In this document: piece after piece, positions 8,687 to 17,325 of the stretch
How the letters are laid out: each line of letters opens with the position of its first letter
How positions within the stretch are numbered: position 1 is the stretch's first letter
Source of the DNA: CAZMVY01 sp964653435
GTDB taxonomy: Bacteria; Planctomycetota; Phycisphaerae; UBA1845; PWPN01
Direction of reading: 5' to 3'
DNA: 64,000 bases
NCBI GenBank assembly: GCA_964653435.1
Contig: CAZZFA010000010.1
Location: forward strand, 15,609-79,608
The notes under the pieces: model-generated
What the model saw: only the letters and a program-made list of their open reading frames with translations
Databases searched by the model: none
What the model was told of the DNA's origin: nothing
Program-made: the position numbers and the translations under genes

Positions 8687-9955
8687 ATGACCGTCAAAAC
8701 GATGCGACGCCTTGACCGCTGGCTCGGCACTCCGTTGTGCCTGCTGTTGACGCTGCATCGGCGCCTTGGCGATGCCTGGCGGCGGTTGCGCGGAATCGGC
8801 CCCCCGGTCTTCCTCACGCCGGGCGATGCACGGCCGGGACCGTCGGTCCTCCTGGTAAAGCTTGCCGAGATGGGCAGCACGGTGCTGGCACTGCCGGCGA
8901 TCCGGCGGCTGCACGAGCTGGCGCCCGGCGTCCGGCTGCACTATCTGTGCTTCGAAGAGAACAAGGCGGTGCTCGAGCTCCTGCCCGGAGTGCGATGGGA
9001 AGGCGTGCATACAATCCGCACCCGTTCGATCGCGAGCGTAGTTGGCGATGTTCTGCGGCTCGTGCGTCGGCTGCGGCGGGTACGGTTCGATGCGGCATTC
9101 GACATGGAGTTTTTCTCGCGCGGGTCGGCGGCACTGGTGTACCTCAGCGGAGCCCGCGTGCGGGTGGGGTACCATCGCTTCCATGCCGAGGGGCTCAACT
9201 GCGGCGACCTGTTCACGCACCGCCTCACGTACAATCATCACCTTCACACAAGCGGGGCCTTTCTGGCGCTGGTCGAGGCCCTGGCGGCCCCGCCCGGCGA
9301 GGTTCCGCTCGTGAAAAAACGGCTCGATCCGCCGGCAGCGCTGCCGGCTTTCGAGCCGGCGCCGCACGAGGTGCGGGCCGTGTTGGAGAAACTCGGCTCA
9401 CGCGGGTACCCGTTTGCCGGTCGGCCGCCGATCGTGATCCTGAACACCAACGCGAGCGACCTGCTTCCCCTGCGGCGCTGGCCGATGGAGCGGTTCGAGG
9501 AACTGGCGCGCCGATGCCTGTCCGCGTATCCCGACTGCTGGATCGTGTTGACGGGCGCGCCGGCCGAGGCGCCGGCGGTCGAGTCGCTCGCGCGGCGGAT
9601 CGGCACGGAGCGGGTAATCTGCCTGGCCGGGCAGACCACGCTGCGCGAGCTGGCGACGCTTTACGGTCTCTCGGAGGTTCTGGTCACCAATGACAGCGGC
9701 CCGGCCCACTTCGCGGCGCTGACGCCGATCCGCATCCTCGTGCTGTTCGGGCCCGAAACGCCGGAGTTGTACGGACCGCTCAGTCCCAGGGGACGCGCCC
9801 TTTCGGCAGGCTTGGCGTGCAGCCCGTGCATCCATGTGTTCAACTCCCGCAATTCGCCGTGCGCGGACAACCGCTGCATGAGGCTCATCAGTGTGGACGA
9901 GGTCTTCCTTGCCTTACGCTCGGGGTGGGACGGCCGGCGGACATCGACGGCGTGA
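8687..9955 (+). CDS. Glycosyltransferase family 9 (heptosyltransferase-like)
   Basis: 422 residues. An N-terminal hydrophobic stretch (RRLDRWLGTPLCLLLTL) precedes two Rossmann-like halves typical of ADP-heptose:LPS heptosyltransferases. The first has VLLVKLAEMGSTVLALPAIR (the 'GD.l..tP.lr' nucleotide-sugar entry motif, here with E-M-G-S), then MEFFSRGSA. The second has ILNTNASDLLPLRRWP, IVLTGAP, and the diagnostic VTNDSGPAHFAAL with LFGPE. A Cys-containing tail (ACSPCIHVFN, CADNRC) follows. ATG 8687 was preferred over upstream starts because the paralogue at 21588-22796 aligns from the following Met. It probably transfers a sugar to a lipid-linked or LPS-core acceptor at the cytoplasmic face; acceptor and donor are unknown. 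Confidence 0.85.
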   Translation: MTVKTMRRLDRWLGTPLCLLLTLHRRLGDAWRRLRGIGPPVFLTPGDARPGPSVLLVKLAEMGSTVLALPAIRRLHELAPGVRLHYLCFEENKAVLELLPGVRWEGVHTIRTRSIASVVGDVLRLVRRLRRVRFDAAFDMEFFSRGSAALVYLSGARVRVGYHRFHAEGLNCGDLFTHRLTYNHHLHTSGAFLALVEALAAPPGEVPLVKKRLDPPAALPAFEPAPHEVRAVLEKLGSRGYPFAGRPPIVILNTNASDLLPLRRWPMERFEELARRCLSAYPDCWIVLTGAPAEAPAVESLARRIGTERVICLAGQTTLRELATLYGLSEVLVTNDSGPAHFAALTPIRILVLFGPETPELYGPLSPRGRALSAGLACSPCIHVFNSRNSPCADNRCMRLISVDEVFLALRSGWDGRRTSTA

Positions 9956-10161
9956 CGAGTCCTGGATGATGGCAGGGCGGGTTCGCGCCGGGCGGCGGGA
10001 CGAGTGCGTTCATCACCCAATGAAACGGCTCCGGCTACACGCCCGCATAGGTTCGGCATCGCAAGGATCGTACGGTATGACGAAATCTGATACTGTGTAG
10101 CTGAATCGTCGCCGGCGTGCACGATTCGCCCTGGACCGCTCCGGAACTCAGGTGCAGGCCC

Positions 10162-10190
10162 TTGACAGGCGGTTGTTGACGAGGTATAGT
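10162..10190 (+). promoter_or_regulatory. Near-consensus sigma-70 promoter for the second giant exported protein
   Basis: TTGACA (10162-10167), 17-nt spacer, TATAGT (10185-10190). This is the best promoter match in the window. Transcription would start near 10197, about 380 nt before the start codon at 10578. Confidence 0.75.
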
Positions 10191-10196
10191 ACATTT

Positions 10197-10577
10197 GGTT
10201 GACGGTAGCGCGCATTCGCGTCGGATTTGCTGCGCCTGCTTTGGACGAGCACCGTGGTGGCGGGAATCCGACGCGGTTGTGCGGATTGTCGTCAGTCGGC
10301 GCCGGCTGTGACGTGTCGGTTGACCGTGCGACGTGAAGAAGTAGGCGTCGCACGAGAATCCGGTCGGCTGGAGACCTATCATTAAGGAAAGAGGCCCCAC
10401 TCGGGGGGATTGTTTCTGGAGACGCAATCCGATCACCGTTTCTCAGGACAGGTATGCCGGTCGGGCGAGCGGACGCCCGCGGCCATAAAGGTATGTGGCG
10501 CGTTCTGGAGAGCGCGACCACGGGGAGTGTTGCACATTTCTGATGGCTGCTGCGGCAGCGGAAATGGAGGGTCTTGG
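10197..10577 (+). promoter_or_regulatory. Long 5' leader with two perfect hairpins
   Basis: The predicted leader is about 380 nt. It contains CGCGTCGGATT (10217-10227) pairing perfectly with AATCCGACGCG (10265-10275) around a 37-nt loop. A second 9-bp hairpin, CGTGCGACG/CGTCGCACG, sits around 10326-10355 with a 12-nt loop. GGAGG (10566-10570) precedes the ATG. No known riboswitch family is recognised. Leader length and paired elements suggest post-transcriptional control, which is inference. Confidence 0.45.
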
Positions 10578-13500
10578 ATGACAGCGAACAGTTGGTACAA
10601 ACTCGGCCTGGCGGTGGCGGCGGTCACCGTGTTCGCCGGCGTCGCCGCTCAGGCGGTGACGATCACGCCCCTGTCGACGGTCACGCCCGGTAACGCGACG
10701 ACCGTCAGCGGCATCGTGGTGAATGCCATTTCGCCGGACGCCACGGTGGTTGTGGGGCAGGCCACCTTTGACGGCGCGGCGGTGAAGACCCCGGCGCTGA
10801 TCAACGTGGCCACGAACACCATCTACAATCTGGGCGATCCCAACTGGTCCACGACGACGGCCAGCAACGCCGTGGGTGTGGGGATCAAGTCCAACGGCGA
10901 GGTGTGGGTGCTGGTCAATGCGACCAACCTGCTCGGCTACAGTCAGGCCTATCTCTGGGCCGGCGATGCGTCGGGTTCCGGGGCGTACACGGATGATGTG
11001 ATTCTGCCGACGGATTCAAACGGCAACCCCACGGGAAACAACTCGACGGGAACCTCACTGGCCGTGCAGACCACCGACGAGGTGATGGTTTGCGGAACGT
11101 GGGCCGTCACGCCGCCCAGCACCACGGTGAAGGGTTTCCGTTATCGTACGATGCCCTCGTTCCTTGACATCGACAAGCCGCCGAGCAGCAACTACAACAA
11201 CAACGCCAACGGCATATCGGCGTTCGGGGACATCGGCGGGTACAGCGCCAATTGCCAAGTGGGTGGCGGCAATCACCGCAACGCCTGGACCTGGACCAGC
11301 AGCAATTACACATGGATCTGCACGCTGGTCGGCACGATCAACAACAACACGGAATCGACTGCGGCAGGCGTGCCATGTATGTCCCTGGATGGCCTCCATG
11401 TCGTGGGGCGAAGCATGATCGCGATAGGGAGCAGCTCTTGGCATGCGTACATGTCGATTCCGAGCCTGAATGCCAACGGCTGGGCCAACAGCATCGATCT
11501 GGGTGTCCTCGAAGGCCGGCCGAACCCGCATACGTATAGCGAAGCCACCGCGGTGAACGGTTACGGCACGGTGGCGGCAGGCTACAGCCAGGCGTTGATC
11601 GCACCTACCGATAAACGCTACGTAATCTGGGATGCGACGAACGGAATGCGCGATCTGCTTGCCGTTGCGGGAGACCCGCCCGAGTGGACGGCGATTGCGA
11701 ACGTGAAGGCCCTTTCCCAGGACGGTGCGACGCTGATCGGTCACGGTACGTACAACGGGACGGCAAGCACTCCCTTCATCATGAAGCAGATCTACGATCC
11801 GCCGCTGCCGGCGCCCGCGCCGGACATCGATACGGTGCCGAATGACGACGCCTGGGTGGCTGGCAGGCCGTATGTGAAGGACGTCACCCTGCTCGCGGGG
11901 CGCTTGCCCCTGCCGAGCTGGTCGGCCAGCGGAGCGCCGGGGCTGACCGCCGTGTCCTATGGCAAAGGCGGTCGCGTAAGCGGATGGACGCCGGGCGCCG
12001 GCGACATCGGGAGTGTCTTCAACCTCTCGGCGACGGCAACGAGCTCGTCCGGGTCCGACACGGAGTCGTGGACGGTGACGGTCGTGGCGCCGGCGGCGCC
12101 GGTCGTCAGTGGCCCACTGGTCGCCGGAAATACCTCGGTGACGGTCAGCTCGATCTATACCTATGCGACCCAGGTTGACCTGTACCTGAACGGCGGTTCG
12201 ACGCCGATCGCGACGGCAACCGCGCCGCCGGAGAGCTTCAGCAGCGGGTCGTACACATTTACCGGGCTGGCTCCCCTGGTGAACGGCGACTGCTACACGG
12301 CCAAGCAGACGGTGGGGACCGTCGAGAGCCCGCTTTCCGACGCCGTGTGCGTGGGGGCGCCGGCTGCGCCGCTTGTCAACCCGGTTCTCCTGGCGGGCGG
12401 CACGTCGGTGACGGTCAGCTCGGTCTATACGTTCTCCACGGCCGTCTCGCTCTATGTGAACGGCGGCACGACGCCCGTCGCGTCGCAGAACCCCAACGGC
12501 GCTACCACGGTTACGTTCACGCTGCCGTCGGGGATGATTGTGGACGACTACTACACGGCCACGCAGACCGCGGGCGGTGTCGAGAGCGTGCAGTCGGGCA
12601 AGCGCTATGTGTTGCCCACGGCGCTGGGCCTGTTCGAGGACTTCGAGACCGATCCGATGAATCCGCAGTGGATCGTGAACTACAACGGTCTGCCGCTGAC
12701 CACGCTTCAGGCGCACAGCCCGACGCATTCGGTCCTGCAGACCATCAACCCGGTCAATGGCAACGGCGGCCAGCTTCTGCGCGACGTGACGCCGGCCGAT
12801 CCGTATCCGCCGGGCAGCCCGTACGGCCAGTATGACCGTCCGATCCTGGTGGAGTGCTGGCTGTACGAGTCGTTCACGCCTCCGGTGACGCAGGGCGCCA
12901 ACCAGCGCTTCGGATTCGACCAGTGGAGCGGCGGCGCGCGGAACTGGGGCAATCTCCAGTACTCGTTGGAGATCGGCGTGGGCACGGGGATCAGGAGCCC
13001 CGAAACGAATTACTCGATCCCGGCCGATGCCACGACGTACGATCCGAATTACTACAACGGCAACTTGCTGATTCAGAATCCAGGCAGCCGCAACTGCCGC
13101 TTCCTGCTGAACGATCCGCTCTGCCCGCTGCGTACGCCGGGCTGGCACAAGCTCAGCATCAAGATCGGCGATAACAAGTCGTGGTGGTACGTGGACGGCC
13201 GGCGCGGCAAACAGAAGCAGAACGTCAGCCCCAGCAACCTGAACCATCTGTGGATCGGGAGCTGGTCGGGTTCGCCCGATGGAAACGATTCCTACTACGA
13301 CGACGTGAAGGCCGTGATTTTCGAGGAGCATACGCCGGTGGTCACCGTGCCGCCGAGCCCCGTCGTGGCCGGGCTGAATCAGCCGTTCACGATGAACGTA
13401 ACGGTGTCGGACGTTGACACGCCCGATACGTTCCGGCTCAGCATGGTGGGAACGCTGCCGGCCGGCCTGAGCCTGTCGGAAGCCCTTCCGAAGGACTATC

Positions 13501-14228
13501 CGGCTTCGGCGACTGCCGGACCGTCCGTTACGCTGACGATCAGCGGTACGCCGACGGTGCTGGGCGATACCACGTTGACGTTCAATGCGACCGACGACAC
13601 CGGTCATACGGGAACGGCCAGCGTGACGATCAGCGTGCAGGAGCTTTGCGCCCCGCCGACGGTTTCGGCGATTTCGCCGAACGTGGGCGTGCAGGACCGC
13701 AGCAACGTCCGGCCGCACCCGCCGTATGACGGCGTGAGCGTGCCGAGCGCCCCGGTCCATGCCACGATCACGGGCGACGGCTTCACCGCCGGCGCGACGG
13801 TCAAGCTCCAGAAGTCCGGCTTGCCGGACATCGTGGGGACCAACGTCGTTGTGGTCAGCGCGACGCAGATCACGTGCGACCTCGACCTGTCCGGCGCAGC
13901 GCCGGGCGCGCTGGATGGCGCGTGGGACGTGGTTGTGACGACCTGCAACACCGGCAGACTGGTCGGCGGCTTCACGATCTCGATGTGCTTCACGCCGCGG
14001 CAGGATGCGGACGGCGACGGGGATGTGGATCTGTCGGACTTCAGTGTCTTCCAGAACTGCTTCAACGGGCCGAACCGGCCGTACAAGCTGCCGGCGGGCT
14101 TCAACAAGGATTGCTACTGCTTCGACAGCGGCGACAACCCGATTGTGAACGACGTTGACCTCTCGGACTTCAACTCGTTCCAGGGTTGTTTCAACGGGCC
14201 GAACCGGCCGCCGAAGGCAGGCTGCTAA
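10578..14228 (+). CDS. Giant exported protein: HAF-like repeats, Ig-like pair, LamG-like domain, TIG and dockerin-like tail
   Basis: 1,216 residues with a signal peptide (…TVFAGVAAQA, cleavage near 29). Residues about 30-400 hold extracellular HAF-type repeats (DATVVVGQATFDG, SEATAVNGYGTVAAGYSQ). Then come an Ig-like segment, two tandem copies of a 90-residue beta domain (each with AG.TSVTVSS.YT and LY.NGG.TP), and a LamG/concanavalin-like region from about 685 (GLFEDFETDPMNPQWIVNYN). A putative-Ig domain (LPAGLSL, ISGTPTVLGDTTLTFNATD), a TIG domain from about 1025, and two GDVDLSDF…CFNGPNRP motifs from about 1143 to the end complete it. The last 190 residues closely parallel those of the protein at 2274-6701. 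An upstream in-frame extension exists, but GGAGG and the signal peptide favour ATG 10578. Surface or matrix role inferred; ligand unknown. Confidence 0.85.
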   Translation: MTANSWYKLGLAVAAVTVFAGVAAQAVTITPLSTVTPGNATTVSGIVVNAISPDATVVVGQATFDGAAVKTPALINVATNTIYNLGDPNWSTTTASNAVGVGIKSNGEVWVLVNATNLLGYSQAYLWAGDASGSGAYTDDVILPTDSNGNPTGNNSTGTSLAVQTTDEVMVCGTWAVTPPSTTVKGFRYRTMPSFLDIDKPPSSNYNNNANGISAFGDIGGYSANCQVGGGNHRNAWTWTSSNYTWICTLVGTINNNTESTAAGVPCMSLDGLHVVGRSMIAIGSSSWHAYMSIPSLNANGWANSIDLGVLEGRPNPHTYSEATAVNGYGTVAAGYSQALIAPTDKRYVIWDATNGMRDLLAVAGDPPEWTAIANVKALSQDGATLIGHGTYNGTASTPFIMKQIYDPPLPAPAPDIDTVPNDDAWVAGRPYVKDVTLLAGRLPLPSWSASGAPGLTAVSYGKGGRVSGWTPGAGDIGSVFNLSATATSSSGSDTESWTVTVVAPAAPVVSGPLVAGNTSVTVSSIYTYATQVDLYLNGGSTPIATATAPPESFSSGSYTFTGLAPLVNGDCYTAKQTVGTVESPLSDAVCVGAPAAPLVNPVLLAGGTSVTVSSVYTFSTAVSLYVNGGTTPVASQNPNGATTVTFTLPSGMIVDDYYTATQTAGGVESVQSGKRYVLPTALGLFEDFETDPMNPQWIVNYNGLPLTTLQAHSPTHSVLQTINPVNGNGGQLLRDVTPADPYPPGSPYGQYDRPILVECWLYESFTPPVTQGANQRFGFDQWSGGARNWGNLQYSLEIGVGTGIRSPETNYSIPADATTYDPNYYNGNLLIQNPGSRNCRFLLNDPLCPLRTPGWHKLSIKIGDNKSWWYVDGRRGKQKQNVSPSNLNHLWIGSWSGSPDGNDSYYDDVKAVIFEEHTPVVTVPPSPVVAGLNQPFTMNVTVSDVDTPDTFRLSMVGTLPAGLSLSEALPKDYPASATAGPSVTLTISGTPTVLGDTTLTFNATDDTGHTGTASVTISVQELCAPPTVSAISPNVGVQDRSNVRPHPPYDGVSVPSAPVHATITGDGFTAGATVKLQKSGLPDIVGTNVVVVSATQITCDLDLSGAAPGALDGAWDVVVTTCNTGRLVGGFTISMCFTPRQDADGDGDVDLSDFSVFQNCFNGPNRPYKLPAGFNKDCYCFDSGDNPIVNDVDLSDFNSFQGCFNGPNRPPKAGC

Positions 14229-14265
14229 GCTCGAGCAGTAGGGATCTGCGGTAAGGAGTACGAAC

Positions 14266-14310
14266 GGCCGCGCGGCTCATGCACAATGGGCCGCGCGGCC
14301 TTGTCTTTTT
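14266..14310 (+). terminator. Rho-independent terminator after the second giant exported protein
   Basis: A perfect 11-bp stem, GGCCGCGCGGC (14266-14276) with GCCGCGCGGCC (14290-14300), is followed by TTGTCTTTTT. It lies 37 nt after the stop codon. Confidence 0.85.
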
Positions 14311-14445
14311 GTCGCACGGGTCCGTTCGTCTGGAGCGGGGCGCTTCGCGGGGCGAAGCCTGCTGAGCCGTCAGAGCGTGCCTGCAATCGGCACCGCCGGC
14401 CCGACGGGCGAGCGGGACGTGTGCATGAGTCGGCGCGGGCGTAGA

Positions 14446-14650
14446 GTGTTCCGTCGCAGCTTTTGCGCACCTTGCGGGCATGTGTCGCGCTGCGGCGGTA
14501 GCGCTATCTGTCATTCTGAGGAGCGCAGCGACGAAGAATCCGGCGGATTGGCGCAGAGGAGCCGGATGCTTCGCTTCGCTCCGCATGACGGGGGGCGGCA
14601 CGCCCCTGTTCGGTTGCGGCCGAAGGCCGCCTTGGGCGTTCGGTTGCGAC
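14446..14650 (-). repeat. Dispersed repeat element, copy 2 (reverse orientation)
   Basis: The reverse complement of this stretch carries the same ordered blocks as the copies at 57.3-57.8 kb: the 'GGCCTTCGGCCGCAACCG' start, the GCATC…ATTCTTCG core, 'CTCAGAATGAC', a 'GCGCTACCGCCGCAGCGC' block and the 'CTGCGACGGAA' end (diverged). It is a nearly full-length copy in the opposite orientation. Confidence 0.75.
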
Positions 14651-14700
14651 GCACCGGCCTCACCCGATGATCGTGCGGGAGGTATCGGTCCGGGAACCCC

Positions 14701-14982
14701 TCATCGCCATTCGTCGCGGATGGGCAGGAGCGTCTGCACGAGGCCCGTCAGGACGAAGCCCGCCGGGAGCCAGAAGATTACGTTCCACCCTGCTCCCCAG
14801 GTCACCAGTACGACGGCCGCCGACAGCAGAATCCACGAGCTGAGGCGAAGCGAAGAGCCTGTGTGCAGGGGTGAGGGCATGCCCCCCGCGCCCGCGGGCC
14901 GAAGCGTGTGCCGCCGATGCAACTCCGCCCTGGCATAACACCACAGAAGCAGAAGTACATAGCCGACGCCGATCTTCCACAT
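14701..14982 (-). CDS. Small membrane protein, unknown
   Basis: 93 residues with two hydrophobic segments: MWKIGVGYVLLLLWCY at the N-terminus and, after a basic loop (ELHRRHTLRP), a longer one around residues 50-85 (WILLSAAVVLVTWGAGWNVIFW…). It ends LLPIRDEWR. A TAG closes the frame nine codons upstream, so ATG 14982 is the only ATG start; the ribosome-binding site is weak. I recognise no family. The amphipathic/hydrophobic pattern argues for a real membrane protein rather than a chance frame, but the adjoining repeat on its downstream side is a reason for caution. Confidence 0.45.
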   Translation of the reverse strand: MWKIGVGYVLLLLWCYARAELHRRHTLRPAGAGGMPSPLHTGSSLRLSSWILLSAAVVLVTWGAGWNVIFWLPAGFVLTGLVQTLLPIRDEWR

Positions 14983-15163
14983 GACGACCGTCCCGGCGAT
15001 TCCCTCCTATCACAATGTCATATACAGCGTTGCCTTTTTCAGGGCGGCAGTCAAGGCGACCGAAACGGTCCGGCGGTGTATATGGTTATGGGCGGGGACC
15101 GGGGACGGGGAGGTGTTGCGCGGGCTATGCCGGGCGCGATGTGAGGCGCGTCGCGGGCTGGAT

Positions 15164-15192
15164 TTGCCCGGTCGTGGCCTTTGGTGTATACG
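15164..15192 (+). promoter_or_regulatory. Promoter upstream of the Gfo/Idh/MocA gene
   Basis: TTGCCC (15164-15169), 17-nt spacer, TATACG (15187-15192), about 65 nt before the start codon at 15257. Consensus match only. Confidence 0.5.
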
Positions 15193-15256
15193 GTTCCGTG
15201 GGCGTCGCCGCGGGCCGGCGGCGATATCGTATCGTCAAGAGAACGAGGAGTAACTG

Positions 15257-16648
15257 ATGAGCGACAGACTGACACGCCGGGCGTTCCTGAGCCACTCGGG
15301 CAAGACCGCCGCCGGTATCGCGGCGGGATTGAGTGCGAGCACCCTGCTGCGGGATGCCCGCGGCGCCGAGGCCAACGAGAAGTTTCAAGTTGCGCTGATC
15401 GGGTGCGGCGGCATGGGCCGGTACAAGCTGGGCAACTTCATGGACAGCAAGCTGTGCAACGTGGTGGCCGTCTGCGATGTGGACGAAAGCCACGCGGCCG
15501 GGGCCGCCGAGGACGTGAAGAAGAAGCTCGGCACCTCGCCCAGACAGGTGAAGGATTATCGCGAAGTGTGCGACATGAAGGATGTCGACATCGTGATCGT
15601 CGGCACGCCGGACCACTGGCACGCGATCCCGATGCTGACGGCCGTCGCGGCGGGCAAGGATGTCTACTGCGAGAAACCGTGCTGCCACAACATCAAGGAA
15701 GGCCGTGCGATGGTCGACGCGGCGAAGAAACACAAGCGGGTCGTTCAGGTCGGCACGCACCAGCGGAGCATTCCGCACATCCAGCAGGCGCGCGACTTTG
15801 TGCGGGCGGGCAAGCTGGGGACGGTCAGCATGACGCAGACATTCACCTACGGCAACGAGTCGCCGGACGGCATGGGCCGGCCGAAGACGGAACCGGTCCC
15901 GCCGGGCGTGGATTACGACATGTGGCTCGGGCCGGCTCCGGTGCACGAGTTCAATCGCCATCGCTTTCACAACACCTGGCGGTGGTTCTTCGACTACGCG
16001 GCCGGGATGGTCGGCGACTGGAACGTCCATCTGCAGGACATCATCATGTGGACGATGGGCGTGACGGCGCCGGTCTCCGTCTCGACGTCCGGCGGCAAGC
16101 TCATCCTCACCGACGACCGCGATACGCCGGACGTCATGCAGGCGGTGTACGAGTTCGGTCCCTGTGCGAACGCCCCCAAGGGCTTTGTGCACACCTACAC
16201 GATGCGAAAGGTCAGCGGGAAGCCCTGGGATGCCGGCGGCTACGGAATGGATTTCAACGCGACGAACGGGCTGATGCACCTGACGCGCGATCAGTGGCGG
16301 ATCGAGGCCGACCGCGAGAACTGGAGCAAGCCGGATTCGCCGTTCCGCATCGAGGGGTTCAAGAAGGACTTCCCCGGCGCGGACGGCAACGCCCATCTGG
16401 CTCACGTGATGAACTTCCTCGAGTGCGTTCGGTCGCGCGGGACGCCGATCGCGTCGATCGAGTCGCATTTCAACACGGTGGCGGCGTGTCACCTGGCCAA
16501 CGTGTCGCTGCGGGTGGGGCGGAAGATCTTCTGGGACGCCGCGAAGGAGCAATGCTTCAAGGACCGCGAGTTGACCGTCCCGGACGCCGAGGCGAACCAA
16601 CTGCTCACCCGTGAGTATCGCAAAGGCTACGAGCTGCCGGTCGTGTGA
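15257..16648 (+). CDS. Gfo/Idh/MocA-family oxidoreductase with Tat-type signal
   Basis: 463 residues. The N-terminus LTRRAFLSHSGKTAAGIAAG is a twin-arginine signal (RRAFL), so the folded enzyme is probably exported with its NAD(P) cofactor. A Rossmann fold begins VALIGCGGMG near residue 46-55. VVGTPDHWHA and the family's catalytic EKP (near 138) follow, then GTHQRS, a tryptophan-rich C-terminal sheet (NTWRWFFDYAAGMVGDWNVH) and the conserved distal His/Asp region. Planctomycetes carry dozens of such secreted sugar or inositol dehydrogenase-like proteins; the substrate cannot be read from sequence. The GAGGAG site sets the ATG. It stands alone with its own promoter and a terminator at 16730. 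Confidence 0.92.
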   Translation: MSDRLTRRAFLSHSGKTAAGIAAGLSASTLLRDARGAEANEKFQVALIGCGGMGRYKLGNFMDSKLCNVVAVCDVDESHAAGAAEDVKKKLGTSPRQVKDYREVCDMKDVDIVIVGTPDHWHAIPMLTAVAAGKDVYCEKPCCHNIKEGRAMVDAAKKHKRVVQVGTHQRSIPHIQQARDFVRAGKLGTVSMTQTFTYGNESPDGMGRPKTEPVPPGVDYDMWLGPAPVHEFNRHRFHNTWRWFFDYAAGMVGDWNVHLQDIIMWTMGVTAPVSVSTSGGKLILTDDRDTPDVMQAVYEFGPCANAPKGFVHTYTMRKVSGKPWDAGGYGMDFNATNGLMHLTRDQWRIEADRENWSKPDSPFRIEGFKKDFPGADGNAHLAHVMNFLECVRSRGTPIASIESHFNTVAACHLANVSLRVGRKIFWDAAKEQCFKDRELTVPDAEANQLLTREYRKGYELPVV

Positions 16649-16729
16649 CGGACCGGCAGCGGCCCCGGCCGGAAGCAAAGCTCTGATCCGGCCGATGCAG
16701 GTTGGCAAGAGAGACCCTCGCAGATGACG

Positions 16730-16774
16730 AAGGCCGCGCGGCATCGGTACCGGTGCCCCGGCCTTTTTCTTTTT
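16730..16774 (+). terminator. Rho-independent terminator after the Gfo/Idh/MocA gene
   Basis: Nested stem: outer AAGGCC (16730-16735) with GGCCTT, inner GGCATCGGT with ACCGGTGCC (one G.T pair), then TTTTTCTTTTT. It lies about 80 nt after the stop codon. Confidence 0.85.
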
Positions 16775-17039
16775 CCTGGGCGAAGCCGAGGCACGCCAGG
16801 CGAGGGCTTCGCGCTGCGCCGGCACATGCATCGGTCTGGTTGGTGCGGAAGCAGCCTGTTCTGCCGATCCTCGGTCGGCTACTGCGATGATTGACGCGTG
16901 CGGAAGGACCGAAGATGATACGGGTGGTCCAGGCAAGGGCCGTTGGCCGGGCAGTCCTGGTCGCGCTTGCCGGGTTGCGTGCTTGCGGCAGAAAGGGGCG
17001 GGCACGGACCGCGCAGATCGCGAGGCCGCGACGGTCAAC

Positions 17040-17112
17040 AGCGGGTGAAGGGACTCGGACCCTCAACATTCAGGATGGAAACCTGATGCTCTACCAATTG
17101 AGCTACACCCGC
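17040..17112 (-). tRNA. tRNA-Gly (anticodon UCC)
   Basis: The reverse strand folds as a complete cloverleaf. The 7-bp acceptor is GCGGGTG with CACCCGC. The D-arm is GCTC…GAGC with AATTGGTA, and the anticodon arm is TCAGG TTTCCAT CCTGA, giving anticodon TCC. The variable loop is 5 nt, and the T-arm is GAGGG TCCGAGT CCCTT. The discriminator base is U and no CCA is encoded. The T-loop reads TCCGAGT, so position 55 is C where nearly all tRNAs have U (pseudouridine 55). It has its own promoter 6 nt upstream. Confidence 0.93.
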
Positions 17113-17124
17113 GATACAGGAGCG

Positions 17125-17154
17125 ATATTAACCGCGAGGGGCCTCTTCGTGCAA
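17125..17154 (-). promoter_or_regulatory. Promoter for tRNA-Gly
   Basis: On the reverse strand: TTGCAC (17154-17149), 18-nt spacer, TAATAT (17130-17125). Initiation would fall near 17118, just ahead of the tRNA 5' end at 17112. Confidence 0.65.
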
Positions 17155-17325
17155 CCTGATCCGCCGGCGGGATCGCGGGGCCGCGGTCGAGGATCCTGCA
17201 GGCCGGGGAGGGCCCAGGCGGGCCGTCTGGCCTTTTCGCGGGAATCGGGCATACTGTTGTGTAGACGAGGGGATTGCGTTCGCGGCGCAACGAACATCAC
17301 GGACACAGAGGCGTAGAATCACGGT

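Noticed and set aside
10197..10577. Known riboswitch (c-di-GMP, cobalamin or similar) in the long leader
   Set aside because: No conserved core of a class I recognise could be placed; only generic hairpins are supported.
11055..13760. 901-codon reverse-strand frame opposite the second giant exported protein
   Set aside because: Arg/His/Val-rich composition, no motif, entirely inside a gene with recognisable domains; a GC-rich shadow.
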